Positions 38,262 through 46,194 of a stretch of DNA of 64,000 bases are shown here, one piece after another; within the stretch, counting starts at the first letter, position 1; each line of letters opens with the position of its first letter. Both the position numbers and the translations under genes were made by a program. Source of the DNA: Massilia sp. CFBP 13721 (GTDB lineage: Bacteria > Pseudomonadota > Gammaproteobacteria > Burkholderiales > Burkholderiaceae_D); assembly GCF_014842025.1 (NCBI RefSeq), contig NZ_JACYUY010000009.1:148938-212937 (forward strand), written 5' to 3'. The notes beneath the pieces were generated by a model. It was not told where the DNA came from. It was given only the letters and a program-made list of their open reading frames with translations, and did no database searches.

Positions 38262-38508
38262 CGGTGGGCATGCCCACCCTACGGGTGCACCGTAACGTAG
38301 GGCGGGCATGCCCGCCGATCTTGATGCGCGCATGACGAAACCGCTACGCGTGGTGGAAAATCGGCACCTTTGGCTGTCGATCAACGCCAGCGCTGATCGG
38401 CGGGTGAACCGCGTGGGCACAGAGTGCCCACCCTACGGTTACGCGACTGTTCCATGAACTTGCTATGGACGGTGGTGCACCGTAGGGTGGGCACTTGTGC
38501 CCACGCGG
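38262..38508. repeat. Cluster of four REP-like palindromes
   Basis: Four imperfect palindromes lie at about 38262-38282, 38294-38316, 38409-38438 and 38475-38508. Each has a CCCACC or CCGCCC stem and a CTACGG/CCGTAG tail, for example GTAGGGTGGGCAC...GTGCCCACGCG. They sit between the convergent GH43 and GH105 genes. Similar copies occur at 45.5-45.9 kb and 62.6 kb. The rest of this 300-bp gap shows no gene. Confidence 0.75.
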
Positions 38509-38550
38509 TACGGCATCCGCATGGCGTCGACGCCATGCGGAGCCAAACAA

Positions 38551-39969
38551 TCAGCGCACGCCCTGATACATCAAGCCACTGTCATTCAACCCGAACTTGA
38601 ACTTCTTGTTCATCTCGATCACCTCCGCCCCCGCCAGCAGCGCCGGGCCGTAGCCGTGGGCCGCCTTGACGCTGGTCGGGCGGTAGGCGTAGAAGGCGGG
38701 GTCGAAGGCCATGCCGGTGCCGACGCAGATGCCCTCGATCTGGCCGTTGTCCAGCACCTTGCTGGCAACCGCGTTCCAGGCGAAGTTGGCCATCGGGCCG
38801 TACATCTCGGCTTCGACGTAGCCGCGGTTGACGGCGCGCGCGATGGCGTAGGCGTAGATCGCGGTGGCCGAGGTTTCCTGGTAGGTGTCGTTGCGGTCGA
38901 TCAGCTGGTGCCAGAAGCCGTCCTTGGTCTGGTAGGACGCGAGCCCCTTGATGTGGGCGCGCAGTTGGGCCAGCACCGGCTGGTAACCCTTGTGATCCTT
39001 CGGCAGCACTTCCAGCACCTCGACCATCGACATCACCGCCCAGCCGTTGGCGCGCGCCCAGTGGAATTCCGGATGGTCGCGCATGCCTTCGACGTAACCG
39101 TGCATGTAGATGCCCAGCTTCGGATTGAACATGCGCTTCGAGAATTGCAGCACCTGGCGCACGGCGTCGTCGTAGTGGGCGCGCTTGCCGGTGTCCTTGC
39201 CCAGGTAAGCCATGGTCGGCACGCCCATGAACATGTCGTCCAGCCAGAGCGTGTCGACCAGCGGACGCATCTTGCGGCCGCCCTTGCCGTCCGGGCCGCC
39301 GCGCGCGAGCGTGCCGTCCTTCAGGCGGTATTCGTGCTTGGTCACGAACTCGCCGCAGATGCCGATCATCTGGCCGTAGTCGACCGGGGAACCGGCCATC
39401 TTCGCCTTCAGGAAGCTGTGGCAGAGCGCGCCGGCGTCGTCGAGCGCGTGCGGGTTGAGGAAGCTCTTGATCGGCGCGGCCGCGTTGGCGGTGTCGGCTT
39501 TCACGACCGGGTAATACGTCTTGGTCAGGTCGGCCAGCAGCTGGTGGCGCTTCATCACATAGTCGGTATAGCGCTTGTCGCCGGTGGCGGCGCCGGCGGC
39601 CAGCATGCCGGTGTAGGTGACGCCCCATTCGTAGCTGGTCAGGCGGAAGTCGCCCGGCTTCAGCACCGCTTCCGGGTTCGCGCGCGACAGGTCGGTGATC
39701 GGCGCGCCGCTGGTCTTGTCGATCACTTCGGCCGGCGTGGTACGTTCCAGGTAGGCCAGCACGCGGTCGAGCACCGCCTTGGTTTCGGCCGCTTCCATGG
39801 CGCGGTACGGCGTCGGGTATTTCACCGTCAGCGCGTGCAGCATGGCGTCGGCCGCGGCCGGGCCTTTTTCCTGGGGCGGCGGCGCGTCCTGCGCCGACAC
39901 GGCCAGCGGCAGGGTGGCGGCGATGAGCAGGCCGATCAGGGTACGGCGCGGCAGTGCGGATGGGTTCAA
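38551..39969 (-). CDS. Unsaturated glucuronyl/rhamnogalacturonyl hydrolase, GH105/GH88-like
   Basis: The product is 472 residues with a signal peptide (RRTLIGLLIAATLPLAVSA). The (alpha/alpha)6 fold of GH88/105 is evident from LWLDDMFMGVPTMAYLGKDTG, HPEFHWARANGWAVMSMVEVLEVLP and NDTYQETSATAIYAYAIARAVNRGYV. These enzymes hydrolyse the unsaturated uronic acid left at the non-reducing end by lyases. It follows the DUF6250 gene by 14 bp and ends a three-gene minus-strand unit. It is distinct from the GH105-like gene at 46191. Confidence 0.85.
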   Translation of the reverse strand: MNPSALPRRTLIGLLIAATLPLAVSAQDAPPPQEKGPAAADAMLHALTVKYPTPYRAMEAAETKAVLDRVLAYLERTTPAEVIDKTSGAPITDLSRANPEAVLKPGDFRLTSYEWGVTYTGMLAAGAATGDKRYTDYVMKRHQLLADLTKTYYPVVKADTANAAAPIKSFLNPHALDDAGALCHSFLKAKMAGSPVDYGQMIGICGEFVTKHEYRLKDGTLARGGPDGKGGRKMRPLVDTLWLDDMFMGVPTMAYLGKDTGKRAHYDDAVRQVLQFSKRMFNPKLGIYMHGYVEGMRDHPEFHWARANGWAVMSMVEVLEVLPKDHKGYQPVLAQLRAHIKGLASYQTKDGFWHQLIDRNDTYQETSATAIYAYAIARAVNRGYVEAEMYGPMANFAWNAVASKVLDNGQIEGICVGTGMAFDPAFYAYRPTSVKAAHGYGPALLAGAEVIEMNKKFKFGLNDSGLMYQGVR

Positions 39970-39983
39970 GGGCGTCTCCTTCT

Positions 39984-40679
39984 TTATTTAAGCTGATGAA
40001 TCGTGAAGTGGTCGATGCTCTGGCGCGACCAGGTGGTGCGAAAACCGAAATGACCCGACGCGAGCGGGCGCGGGTCGCGGTAGTTGAAGATCTCTGCGCC
40101 GTCGACCAGCATGCGCGTGCAGCCGTCGAACACGGCGATCTCGACCCGGTAGTCGCGGTTCGGCTGCAGCAGGTGGCGCGCGTCGAGGTGCTCGGCCAGC
40201 AGCACCCGCGCGCCGTCGCCGTAGCGGCGCAGGCGCGTGGTCGTATTCGTGTTGCCGCCGACGCCGGCATAATACAGGTCGAGATTGTCGTACTCCTCGA
40301 ACTTGCCGCCGCGAGTGAAGAGATCGGGATTGCGCGGGTCGCGCGCCATCCAGAAATGGTTGAAGTCGGACAGGCGGTCGTTCTTGCCGCCGTCGACGAT
40401 CACGCGCCGCGTGTAGCTGATCAGGACGTTCCCCGCCAGCGGCTTGCCAAACCAGACAGTGGCGCCGGAGTCGACGTCGATCAGCAGGCGGCCGTCGCGG
40501 TTCTCGACCGTGTTGCCGGGCTTGCGCGCGTATTCGGCTACATAGCCGCTCAGCCGGCCGTCGAACTCGTCCTGGTGCAGCAAGGCGCCGCGGGTGCCCC
40601 ATTCGGTGCACGCCGGAGCGGCATGCGCGAAGCCGGCTGCCAGCCCGGTGAGCGCCATCGCCATGCGCGCAAGCCTCAT
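39984..40679 (-). CDS. DUF6250-like beta-sandwich protein
   Basis: The product is 231 residues from the ATG at 40679, with a signal peptide (ARMAMALTGLAAGFAHA). The mature part reads as a single concanavalin-like sheet (LLHQDEFDGRLSGYVAEYA, NHFWMARDPRNPDLFTRGG, YRDPRPLASGHFGFRTTWSRQSIDHFTIHQL). This pattern fits DUF6250 proteins found in pectin clusters; the activity is unknown. The ATG overlaps the end of the double-esterase gene by 4 bases, and the GH105 gene follows by 14 bp. Confidence 0.7.
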   Translation of the reverse strand: MRLARMAMALTGLAAGFAHAAPACTEWGTRGALLHQDEFDGRLSGYVAEYARKPGNTVENRDGRLLIDVDSGATVWFGKPLAGNVLISYTRRVIVDGGKNDRLSDFNHFWMARDPRNPDLFTRGGKFEEYDNLDLYYAGVGGNTNTTTRLRRYGDGARVLLAEHLDARHLLQPNRDYRVEIAVFDGCTRMLVDGAEIFNYRDPRPLASGHFGFRTTWSRQSIDHFTIHQLK

Positions 40680-42403
40680 TGCGCGGCCACCACCGGCTGC
40701 GCCGCGAAATACGCGCCCAGCGGATTGCCCGGCAGCGTCTTGAGGCCTTCCACCACGCGCGCGGCGTTGAAGGCGGCGCCGGCGTCGTTGGTGTGGGTGC
40801 GCGCGTCCGAGAAGAAGGTGTCGACTTTGGCGGCGCCGACCTTGCGGTAGCCGTCCGCCACCAGCATGGTGAGATCGATGAAGTGGGCGCCGCCACTGCC
40901 CGCCACCTGGCGGCCCCAGTCGGCGTGCGCCGCGAAATCGCGCTCGCCCTGCCAGCGGTCGCGGTGCGGGATCGGCGCCGCCACGATCACGGTGGCGCCG
41001 CGCGCGCGCGCATCGGCGATATAGCGCGCCATGTACCAGCCGAAGCTGTGCACCTGCTCCTTGCTGCCGTCGGGGCGGGTATCTTCCACGGTCTCGGCGC
41101 CGATACCGGGCGCCGAGGCGCGGTTCTTGTTGGCCGGGTCGCCGATGCGCCCGCCGTCGTTGTGGCCGAACTGGATCAGCACGAAATCGCCGCGCTTCAT
41201 CTGCGCCAGCACCCGGTCCCAGCGCCCCTCGGTGAAAAAGGTGCGGCTGCTGCGCCCGCCGATGGCGGCATTCACGACGTTGATCCTGTCTGCATCGAAA
41301 TACGGCGCGATGCGCTCGCCCCAGCCGATGGCGCCGTTCTGGCCGCCGCTCTTGACGGTCGAATCGCCGACCAGGAACAGGGTCGGCAAGGCGGCATCGC
41401 GCGGCGCTTCGTCGCGCACGCTGCGCGCGTCGACCACGGGGCGCGCGTCTTCGCGCGGCTTCAGCCACGAGGCGATGCGCTTGTCGCCGAGCGCCTGCAG
41501 GCCGGATGCGACCAGCTGGGCATTGAGTTCGGCGCCGGCCCAGTTGGTGTGGATGCGCTCGTCGGGCGTGGTGAGCGGGAACAACCCCATGACGGCTTCG
41601 CGCCCGAGTTCGTCGTAGCGGCGCGCGGCCATGCCGTTCAGGTCGATGAAGCCGGCGCCTTCGCTGCGCGCCACCGCTTCGGCCCAACCGGCATAGCTGT
41701 CCTTGTCGCGCCGCGCGCGGCCGGCGTCGTCCCAGGCCTTGCGCGGAATGAGCGAGACCACCACCGGCGTCGCCCCCTTGGCGCGGGTCTCGGCGATGAA
41801 CTTGCGCAGGTACCAGCCGTAGCTGTGCACCGTCTCGCGCTTGCCGGTCAGGAGGTTGTCGATGTCCTGCGCTTCGTCGCCGACGCCGCGGATGGTGCCG
41901 CGCGCGCGCTTGTCGTCGTTCAGCGCCGAGGCGTCGTTGTGGCCGAACTGCATCAGCACGACGTCGCCCGGCTTGACCAGGGCGAGCGTGCGCTCCCAGT
42001 GGCCGCTGGTGACGTAGGTGCGGCTCGACAGCCCGCCGACGGCGCGGTTGACCAGATTGACCTTGTTCGGATCGACGTGGATGGCGAGCGGATTGCCCCA
42101 GCCCCACTGCCCCGCCGCGCCCTTGCCCTGGCCATCGTCGCGGCCATTGCGCACCGTGGAGTCGCCGATCAGGATCAGCGAGGGCAAGGCCCGGTTGGCC
42201 GGTTCCGGCAGCACGACCTGGGCGCGTGCCGGGTCGGTGTTCACGGCCGCTGCCAATGCGGGCACAACGGCCGGCGCCGAGGTAGACGTCCCAGCGGGCG
42301 CCTGCGCGCAGCCGACCAGCGCGACGCCGGCCAGGACCACCATCACCAGCAGCGTCAGCATCGGCATGAAAAATCTGCGCAGTGAGTTGGCGAATGAAGG
42401 CAT
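40676..42403 (-). CDS. Double-domain CE12-type rhamnogalacturonan acetylesterase
   Basis: The product is 575 residues with a lipoprotein-like signal (LVMVVLAGVALVGCAQ). Two complete SGNH esterase domains follow each other. The first (about 70-300) has LILIGDSTVRNG, FGHNDASAL and an IHTNWAGAELNAQ end. The second (about 335-560) has LFLVGDSTVKSG, FGHNDGGRIG and a THTNDAGAAFNA end. The domains are clearly related, so a tandem duplication within one gene is likely. It heads a minus-strand unit with DUF6250 and GH105. Confidence 0.85.
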   Translation of the reverse strand: MPSFANSLRRFFMPMLTLLVMVVLAGVALVGCAQAPAGTSTSAPAVVPALAAAVNTDPARAQVVLPEPANRALPSLILIGDSTVRNGRDDGQGKGAAGQWGWGNPLAIHVDPNKVNLVNRAVGGLSSRTYVTSGHWERTLALVKPGDVVLMQFGHNDASALNDDKRARGTIRGVGDEAQDIDNLLTGKRETVHSYGWYLRKFIAETRAKGATPVVVSLIPRKAWDDAGRARRDKDSYAGWAEAVARSEGAGFIDLNGMAARRYDELGREAVMGLFPLTTPDERIHTNWAGAELNAQLVASGLQALGDKRIASWLKPREDARPVVDARSVRDEAPRDAALPTLFLVGDSTVKSGGQNGAIGWGERIAPYFDADRINVVNAAIGGRSSRTFFTEGRWDRVLAQMKRGDFVLIQFGHNDGGRIGDPANKNRASAPGIGAETVEDTRPDGSKEQVHSFGWYMARYIADARARGATVIVAAPIPHRDRWQGERDFAAHADWGRQVAGSGGAHFIDLTMLVADGYRKVGAAKVDTFFSDARTHTNDAGAAFNAARVVEGLKTLPGNPLGAYFAAQPVVAAQ

Positions 42404-42482
42404 GGGATCGGTCTCCGGTTGAGCTGTGGTCTGTGCGGATTTTATGCGGCGCGGCTCGGCGTGGCCGGTCCTGATCAGAAAG

Positions 42483-42499
42483 AATCAGCAAAATGATCG
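42483..42499. promoter_or_regulatory. Weak copy of the ATCA-N6-TGAT motif
   Basis: AATCA-N6-TGATCG lies between the divergent double-CE12 and PL22 genes. It matches the core of the rha and PL11 upstream motif, but the 6-base spacer (GCAAAA) differs, so it could be chance. If real, it would place both flanking units under the same regulator. Confidence 0.3.
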
Positions 42500-42552
42500 G
42501 AGTCGAGCGGCGCCGGCTGTGAGAATACCGCATCCCCCCTGGAGACCGACCA

Positions 42553-43890
42553 ATGAACTTGCGCTACCCCGTGACCTTTTCCCTGTGCGCGGCCCTGCTG
42601 CTGTGCGCCGATGCCTCCGCCCAGATCGGCAAGCGCTTTCCTTCCGAGCGCAAGCTGGTCAAGGACCCGGTGACCGGCACCACCCTCACCTTCCTGACCA
42701 GCAAACCGCACGGCGACTCGAAGATCTACCCGACCCACCCGCAGTGGACGGCCGACGGCAAGTGGGTCGTGTTCCGCTCGCGCCTGGCCGGCGGCGAGGC
42801 GCTCGCGGTGAACGAACAAACGGGCGACATCGTGCAGGTGACCGAGGGCGGTTACACCGGTATGCTGAACCTGGCGCGCAAGTCGATGAAGCTGGTCTTC
42901 ATGCGCCGCGCCGACGCCGGCCTGCAGGTGGTCGAGGTCGACCTGGCGCGCCTGCTGGCCGACAGCGCCGCCGGCCGCATGGCGCCGGCCGTTAGTTACC
43001 AGCGCGTGGCCGCCACCCTGCCCGCCGCGCTGGAAGCGGGCGGCGACCTGGCGCTCGACGCCGACGAGGAACGGGCCTATTTCAAGGTCGGCAAGAACGA
43101 GGCGGCGCGCCACCTGGCGCCGGGAACGAAAATCGAACCCGCCTTTGGTCCGCGCAAGATGGGCGCCGGCCCGGAAGGCATCGCCAGCCTGAACCTGCGC
43201 ACCGGCGAAGTGAAACACGTGGTCTCGGTGCCGTTCCAGGTCGGCCACATCCAGGCCAACCTGTTCAATCCGGGCGAACTGGTCTTCTGCTGGGAAACCG
43301 GCGGCAAGTCGCCGCAGCGCACCTGGACCGTGCAGGCCGACGGCAGCGGCCTGCGTCCGCTGTATCCGGAAGCGCCTTACGAATGGGTGACCCACGAAGC
43401 CGTGATCTCGAAGGATGAAGTGGCGATGGCGATCATGGGCCACCGCGCGATTCCCGGCGCGGCCCAGGCCGTGGCAGGGCCGGCCACCGACGTCGGCGGC
43501 GCCAATCCCGGCCAGGACGACGGCTGGGGCCAGACCGGCACCCGCGAAAAGCCGAGCGGCCTGGCGATCGTCAACCTGCGCACGCGCCAGATGAAGATCG
43601 CCGGCCAGACGCCCTCGGGCAGCGGCTTCTGGCACGTGCACGGCTCGAGCGACGGCCGCTTCGCCGTCGGCGACGATTTCTCGCGCAGCCTGCACCTGAT
43701 CGACCGCCGCACTGGCGAGATGATGCTGCTCACCACCGGCCACAAGACCACCGCCGCCGACCACCCGCACCCGACCTTCAATGCCGACGGCACCCGCATC
43801 CAGATCCAGTCGGCGATGCTGTCGGAGGATGGCCGCACGATGAACATCGCCATCGTGCCAGTGCCGCAGGCCTGGCTGGACCGGCGTTAA
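42553..43890 (+). CDS. Oligogalacturonate lyase family protein (PL22-like)
   Basis: The product is 445 residues with a signal peptide (TFSLCAALLLCADASA). The seven-bladed propeller of the PL22 family is suggested by KLVKDPVTGTTLTFLTS, YPTHPQWTADGKWVVFRS, VGHIQANLFNPGELVFCWE and HVHGSSDGRFAVGDD, with the metal-binding His/Gln set in GHIQAN and ADHPHPTFNADG. It splits short unsaturated oligogalacturonides to monomers. GGAG precedes the ATG. It is divergent from the double-CE12 gene. Confidence 0.82.
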   Translation: MNLRYPVTFSLCAALLLCADASAQIGKRFPSERKLVKDPVTGTTLTFLTSKPHGDSKIYPTHPQWTADGKWVVFRSRLAGGEALAVNEQTGDIVQVTEGGYTGMLNLARKSMKLVFMRRADAGLQVVEVDLARLLADSAAGRMAPAVSYQRVAATLPAALEAGGDLALDADEERAYFKVGKNEAARHLAPGTKIEPAFGPRKMGAGPEGIASLNLRTGEVKHVVSVPFQVGHIQANLFNPGELVFCWETGGKSPQRTWTVQADGSGLRPLYPEAPYEWVTHEAVISKDEVAMAIMGHRAIPGAAQAVAGPATDVGGANPGQDDGWGQTGTREKPSGLAIVNLRTRQMKIAGQTPSGSGFWHVHGSSDGRFAVGDDFSRSLHLIDRRTGEMMLLTTGHKTTAADHPHPTFNADGTRIQIQSAMLSEDGRTMNIAIVPVPQAWLDRR

Positions 43891-43892
43891 AC

Positions 43893-44543
43893 CTAGTCCA
43901 GCGGCGTGATGCTCACGTTGCGCAGCTCGTAGGCGGCGCCTTCGAGCTGGAAGCCGATGCGCCCGGCCGCGGGCGCGGCGGCGCTGACGCGGTTCTGCGC
44001 CACGCCGTTGACGGTGACGTCGACCACGCCGTCGCGGCTCAGGATGTCGGCGCTGTTCCATTCGCCGGGCGGACGTTCGCTGTCCGGGCTAGTCTTCCCC
44101 TTGATCGCCGGATAGGCACCGGCCAGGCTGGTGAGCGGTTCGGCAAACGTGGCGCCGGCCATCGGCAGTACGTCGCCGGCGAAGCCGTGCTTGGTCTGCA
44201 CTTGCACGCTCAGCGGCCAGACGCCATCCTTCGGGCCGGACGCCACATGCAGCAGCACGCCGGCATTGCCCGGCTTGCCGGGCCAGCGCCATTCCACATG
44301 CATGCGGTAGTTCGTGTAGCTGGCGCGGGTCGCGATGTAGCCGGACGGTTTGCCAGCGACCGCGATCACACCGTCCGGCATGCGCGACCACACCGCCGCG
44401 GGTTCGGCCGCAGGTGTGGTAACGAGTTCCAGGGCGCCTTCCTGATCGAAGGGACGCACGACGGATTGCGTGCCCGGACTGGCGCAAGCGGCCAGCACGG
44501 CGCCCACGGCCAAAAGAGTGCAAAGACGAGAAAGCTTTAACAT
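43893..44543 (-). CDS. DUF1080 (LamG-like) lipoprotein
   Basis: The product is 216 residues from the ATG at 44543, with a lipobox (LLAVGAVLAACAS). The remainder reads like a DUF1080 (3-keto-disaccharide hydrolase-type) jelly roll: YIATRASYTNYRMHVEWRWPGKPGNAGVLLHVASG, GEWNSADILSRDGVVDVTVNG, GRIGFQLEGAAYELRNVSITPL. Such proteins are common in glycan-use clusters; the substrate is unknown. The ATG is only 14 bp from the divergent esterase start at 44558, so their promoters must overlap each other's 5' ends. Confidence 0.75.
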   Translation of the reverse strand: MLKLSRLCTLLAVGAVLAACASPGTQSVVRPFDQEGALELVTTPAAEPAAVWSRMPDGVIAVAGKPSGYIATRASYTNYRMHVEWRWPGKPGNAGVLLHVASGPKDGVWPLSVQVQTKHGFAGDVLPMAGATFAEPLTSLAGAYPAIKGKTSPDSERPPGEWNSADILSRDGVVDVTVNGVAQNRVSAAAPAAGRIGFQLEGAAYELRNVSITPLD

Positions 44544-44557
44544 GATAAGGAGTTCCA

Positions 44558-45496
44558 ATGAATGAAAACAGGAGACGCTCGATGATGCAGATCGGCGCGG
44601 GTGTACTGCTTGCGGCGGCCGGGCCGTTCGCCAGCGCGGAGGCTGGACCGCTTGTGCTGCCATTGTGGCCCGAAGGCGTGCCCGGCGCCAAACCCGGCCT
44701 CGGGCCGGAGCGGATCGACGACGGCCGCATCGCGAATGTCGGCGAGCCGACGTTGACCGTGTTCACGCCGGCCGTCGACCGTGCCAACGGCAGCGCCGTC
44801 ATCGTCTGTCCCGGCGGCGGCTACGTGCGGCTGTCCACCGCGCGCGAGGGCGAGCAGTACGCGCACTGGCTCAGCACCCTCGGCATCACCGCCTTCGTGC
44901 TGAAATACCGCATGGCAGAATTCGGCCACCCGGCGCCGTTGCAGGACGTGCTGCGCGCCGTGCGCCTGGTGCGTTCGCAGGCGGCGCGCTTCAAGCTGCG
45001 CGAAGACCGCATCGGCGTGATGGGCAGTTCGGCCGGCGGCCACCTGGCGGCAGCGGCCGGCACGCTGTTCGCGCATCCGCTCGGACGCACCGGCGCCCAG
45101 CTCGACGCGGTCAGCGCGCGGCCCGATTTCCTGATGCTGATGTACCCGGTGATCACGATGGAAGGCCCCAGCGTGCACGCCGGTTCGCGCAAGGCCCTGC
45201 TCGGCGCCAATCCTTCGGCCGAAGCGCTGGCCCTGATGTCGGTCGAGCGCCAGGTGACGAATGCGACGCCGCCGACGCTGCTGGTGCATACCCAGGAAGA
45301 TGCGGCGGTGCCGGTCGAGAACAGCATCCTGTTCTACCAGGCGCTGGTGCGCAACAAGGTGCCGGCGGAGATGTATCTGTTCGAGCATGGGTCGCATGGG
45401 ATGGGGATGCGCGCTGGATTGGGGACGGCGTCGGAGTGGCCGAAGCGGGCGGAGGAATGGTTGCGCGGACGGGGGTTGCTCGAACGGGCGAAGTGA
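44558..45496 (+). CDS. Alpha/beta-hydrolase esterase (BD-FAE/acetyl-xylan-esterase-like)
   Basis: The product is 312 residues with a signal-like N-terminus (RRRSMMQIGAGVLLAAAGPFASAEA). The HGGG-type region reads IVCPGGGYVRLS, the nucleophile is GSSAGGHLAAAAG, and the Asp and His are in HTQEDAAVPVEN and FEHGSHGMGM. The pattern fits carbohydrate esterases of the acetyl-xylan or feruloyl type. In this cluster it probably removes acetyl or other esters from pectin. AAGGAG stands 5 bases before the ATG. Confidence 0.8.
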   Translation: MNENRRRSMMQIGAGVLLAAAGPFASAEAGPLVLPLWPEGVPGAKPGLGPERIDDGRIANVGEPTLTVFTPAVDRANGSAVIVCPGGGYVRLSTAREGEQYAHWLSTLGITAFVLKYRMAEFGHPAPLQDVLRAVRLVRSQAARFKLREDRIGVMGSSAGGHLAAAAGTLFAHPLGRTGAQLDAVSARPDFLMLMYPVITMEGPSVHAGSRKALLGANPSAEALALMSVERQVTNATPPTLLVHTQEDAAVPVENSILFYQALVRNKVPAEMYLFEHGSHGMGMRAGLGTASEWPKRAEEWLRGRGLLERAK

Positions 45497-45527
45497 TTGG
45501 GGCGCGGCGGGCGTGCATGCGTCGATG

Positions 45528-45875
45528 GCGGGCATGCCCGCCCTACGTTAGACGACGCCATGCCCACCGGGGTATTGTGACGTCGCAGGCACGCACAGGG
45601 TGGACCGCGTGGGCACGAGTGCCCACCCTACGGTGCACTGCAGCTATCAGTACTTTCACCGTTGGCGGTCGTGTCACGTAGGGTGGGCACTCGTGCCCAC
45701 GCGGATACACGGCACGCACGTGGCAAGGCAACCGAAGCCGCCCGCCCGCACCATCACGTTCCACGGCCGCCAACGGTAAAAGCACCGATAGCCGCGGTGC
45801 ACCGTAGGGTGGGCACTTGTGCCCACGCGGATACACGGCATGCACATGGCAAGGCAACCGAAGCCGCCCACCCGC
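45528..45875. repeat. REP-like/BIME cluster with nested direct and inverted repeats
   Basis: Four GTAGGGTGGGCAC...GTGCCCACGCGG-type palindromes lie at about 45528-45548, 45605-45636, 45676-45707 and 45801-45832. Two larger relations are visible. A stretch of about 72 bp starting at 45678 is repeated directly at 45804 with few changes. The segment 45605-45672 is an inverted copy of 45765-45832. It fills the 383-bp gap before rhaM; no gene is seen here. Confidence 0.75.
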
Positions 45876-45879
45876 GCCC

Positions 45880-46194
45880 TCACGCCATATAAAACACCTG
45901 CGTCAACGGCCACTCCTTCGGCTGGTTGCCCGGCTCGACTTCCATCAATTCCGCCATAAAGTCCCACCAGCGCCGCATGATCGGATGCTCGGGCAAGGCG
46001 GCGCTGGTCTCGCCCGGCTGCAGCTTGAGCACCGCGAACAGGTCGAGCGTCGCTTCGTCGAGGAAGATCGCGTAGTCGAAAATCCCGGCGTCATGCAGCA
46101 ACGCCGACAGCTCGGGCCAGATCTCGTCGTGGCGGCGCCGGTATTCGTCGACCGTGCCGGGCTTGAGCTTCATCCGAAATGCGCGCGCGCTCAT
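45880..46194 (-). CDS. rhaM: L-rhamnose mutarotase
   Basis: The product is 104 residues, the size of RhaM/RhaU. RAFRMKLKPGTVDEYRRRHDEIWPELSALLHDAGI and HPIMRRWWDFMAELMEVEPGNQP are characteristic, including His 23, the tyrosine before it and the WWDFM region. It interconverts alpha- and beta-L-rhamnose for the isomerase. The start codon overlaps the GH105 stop by 4 bases, ending the GH106-GH28-GH105-rhaM unit. Confidence 0.92.
   Translation of the reverse strand: MSARAFRMKLKPGTVDEYRRRHDEIWPELSALLHDAGIFDYAIFLDEATLDLFAVLKLQPGETSAALPEHPIMRRWWDFMAELMEVEPGNQPKEWPLTQVFYMA

Noticed and set aside
45528..45875. CRISPR array
   Set aside because: The repeats are palindromic, irregularly spaced and inverted relative to each other, with no unique spacers of constant length and no cas genes.
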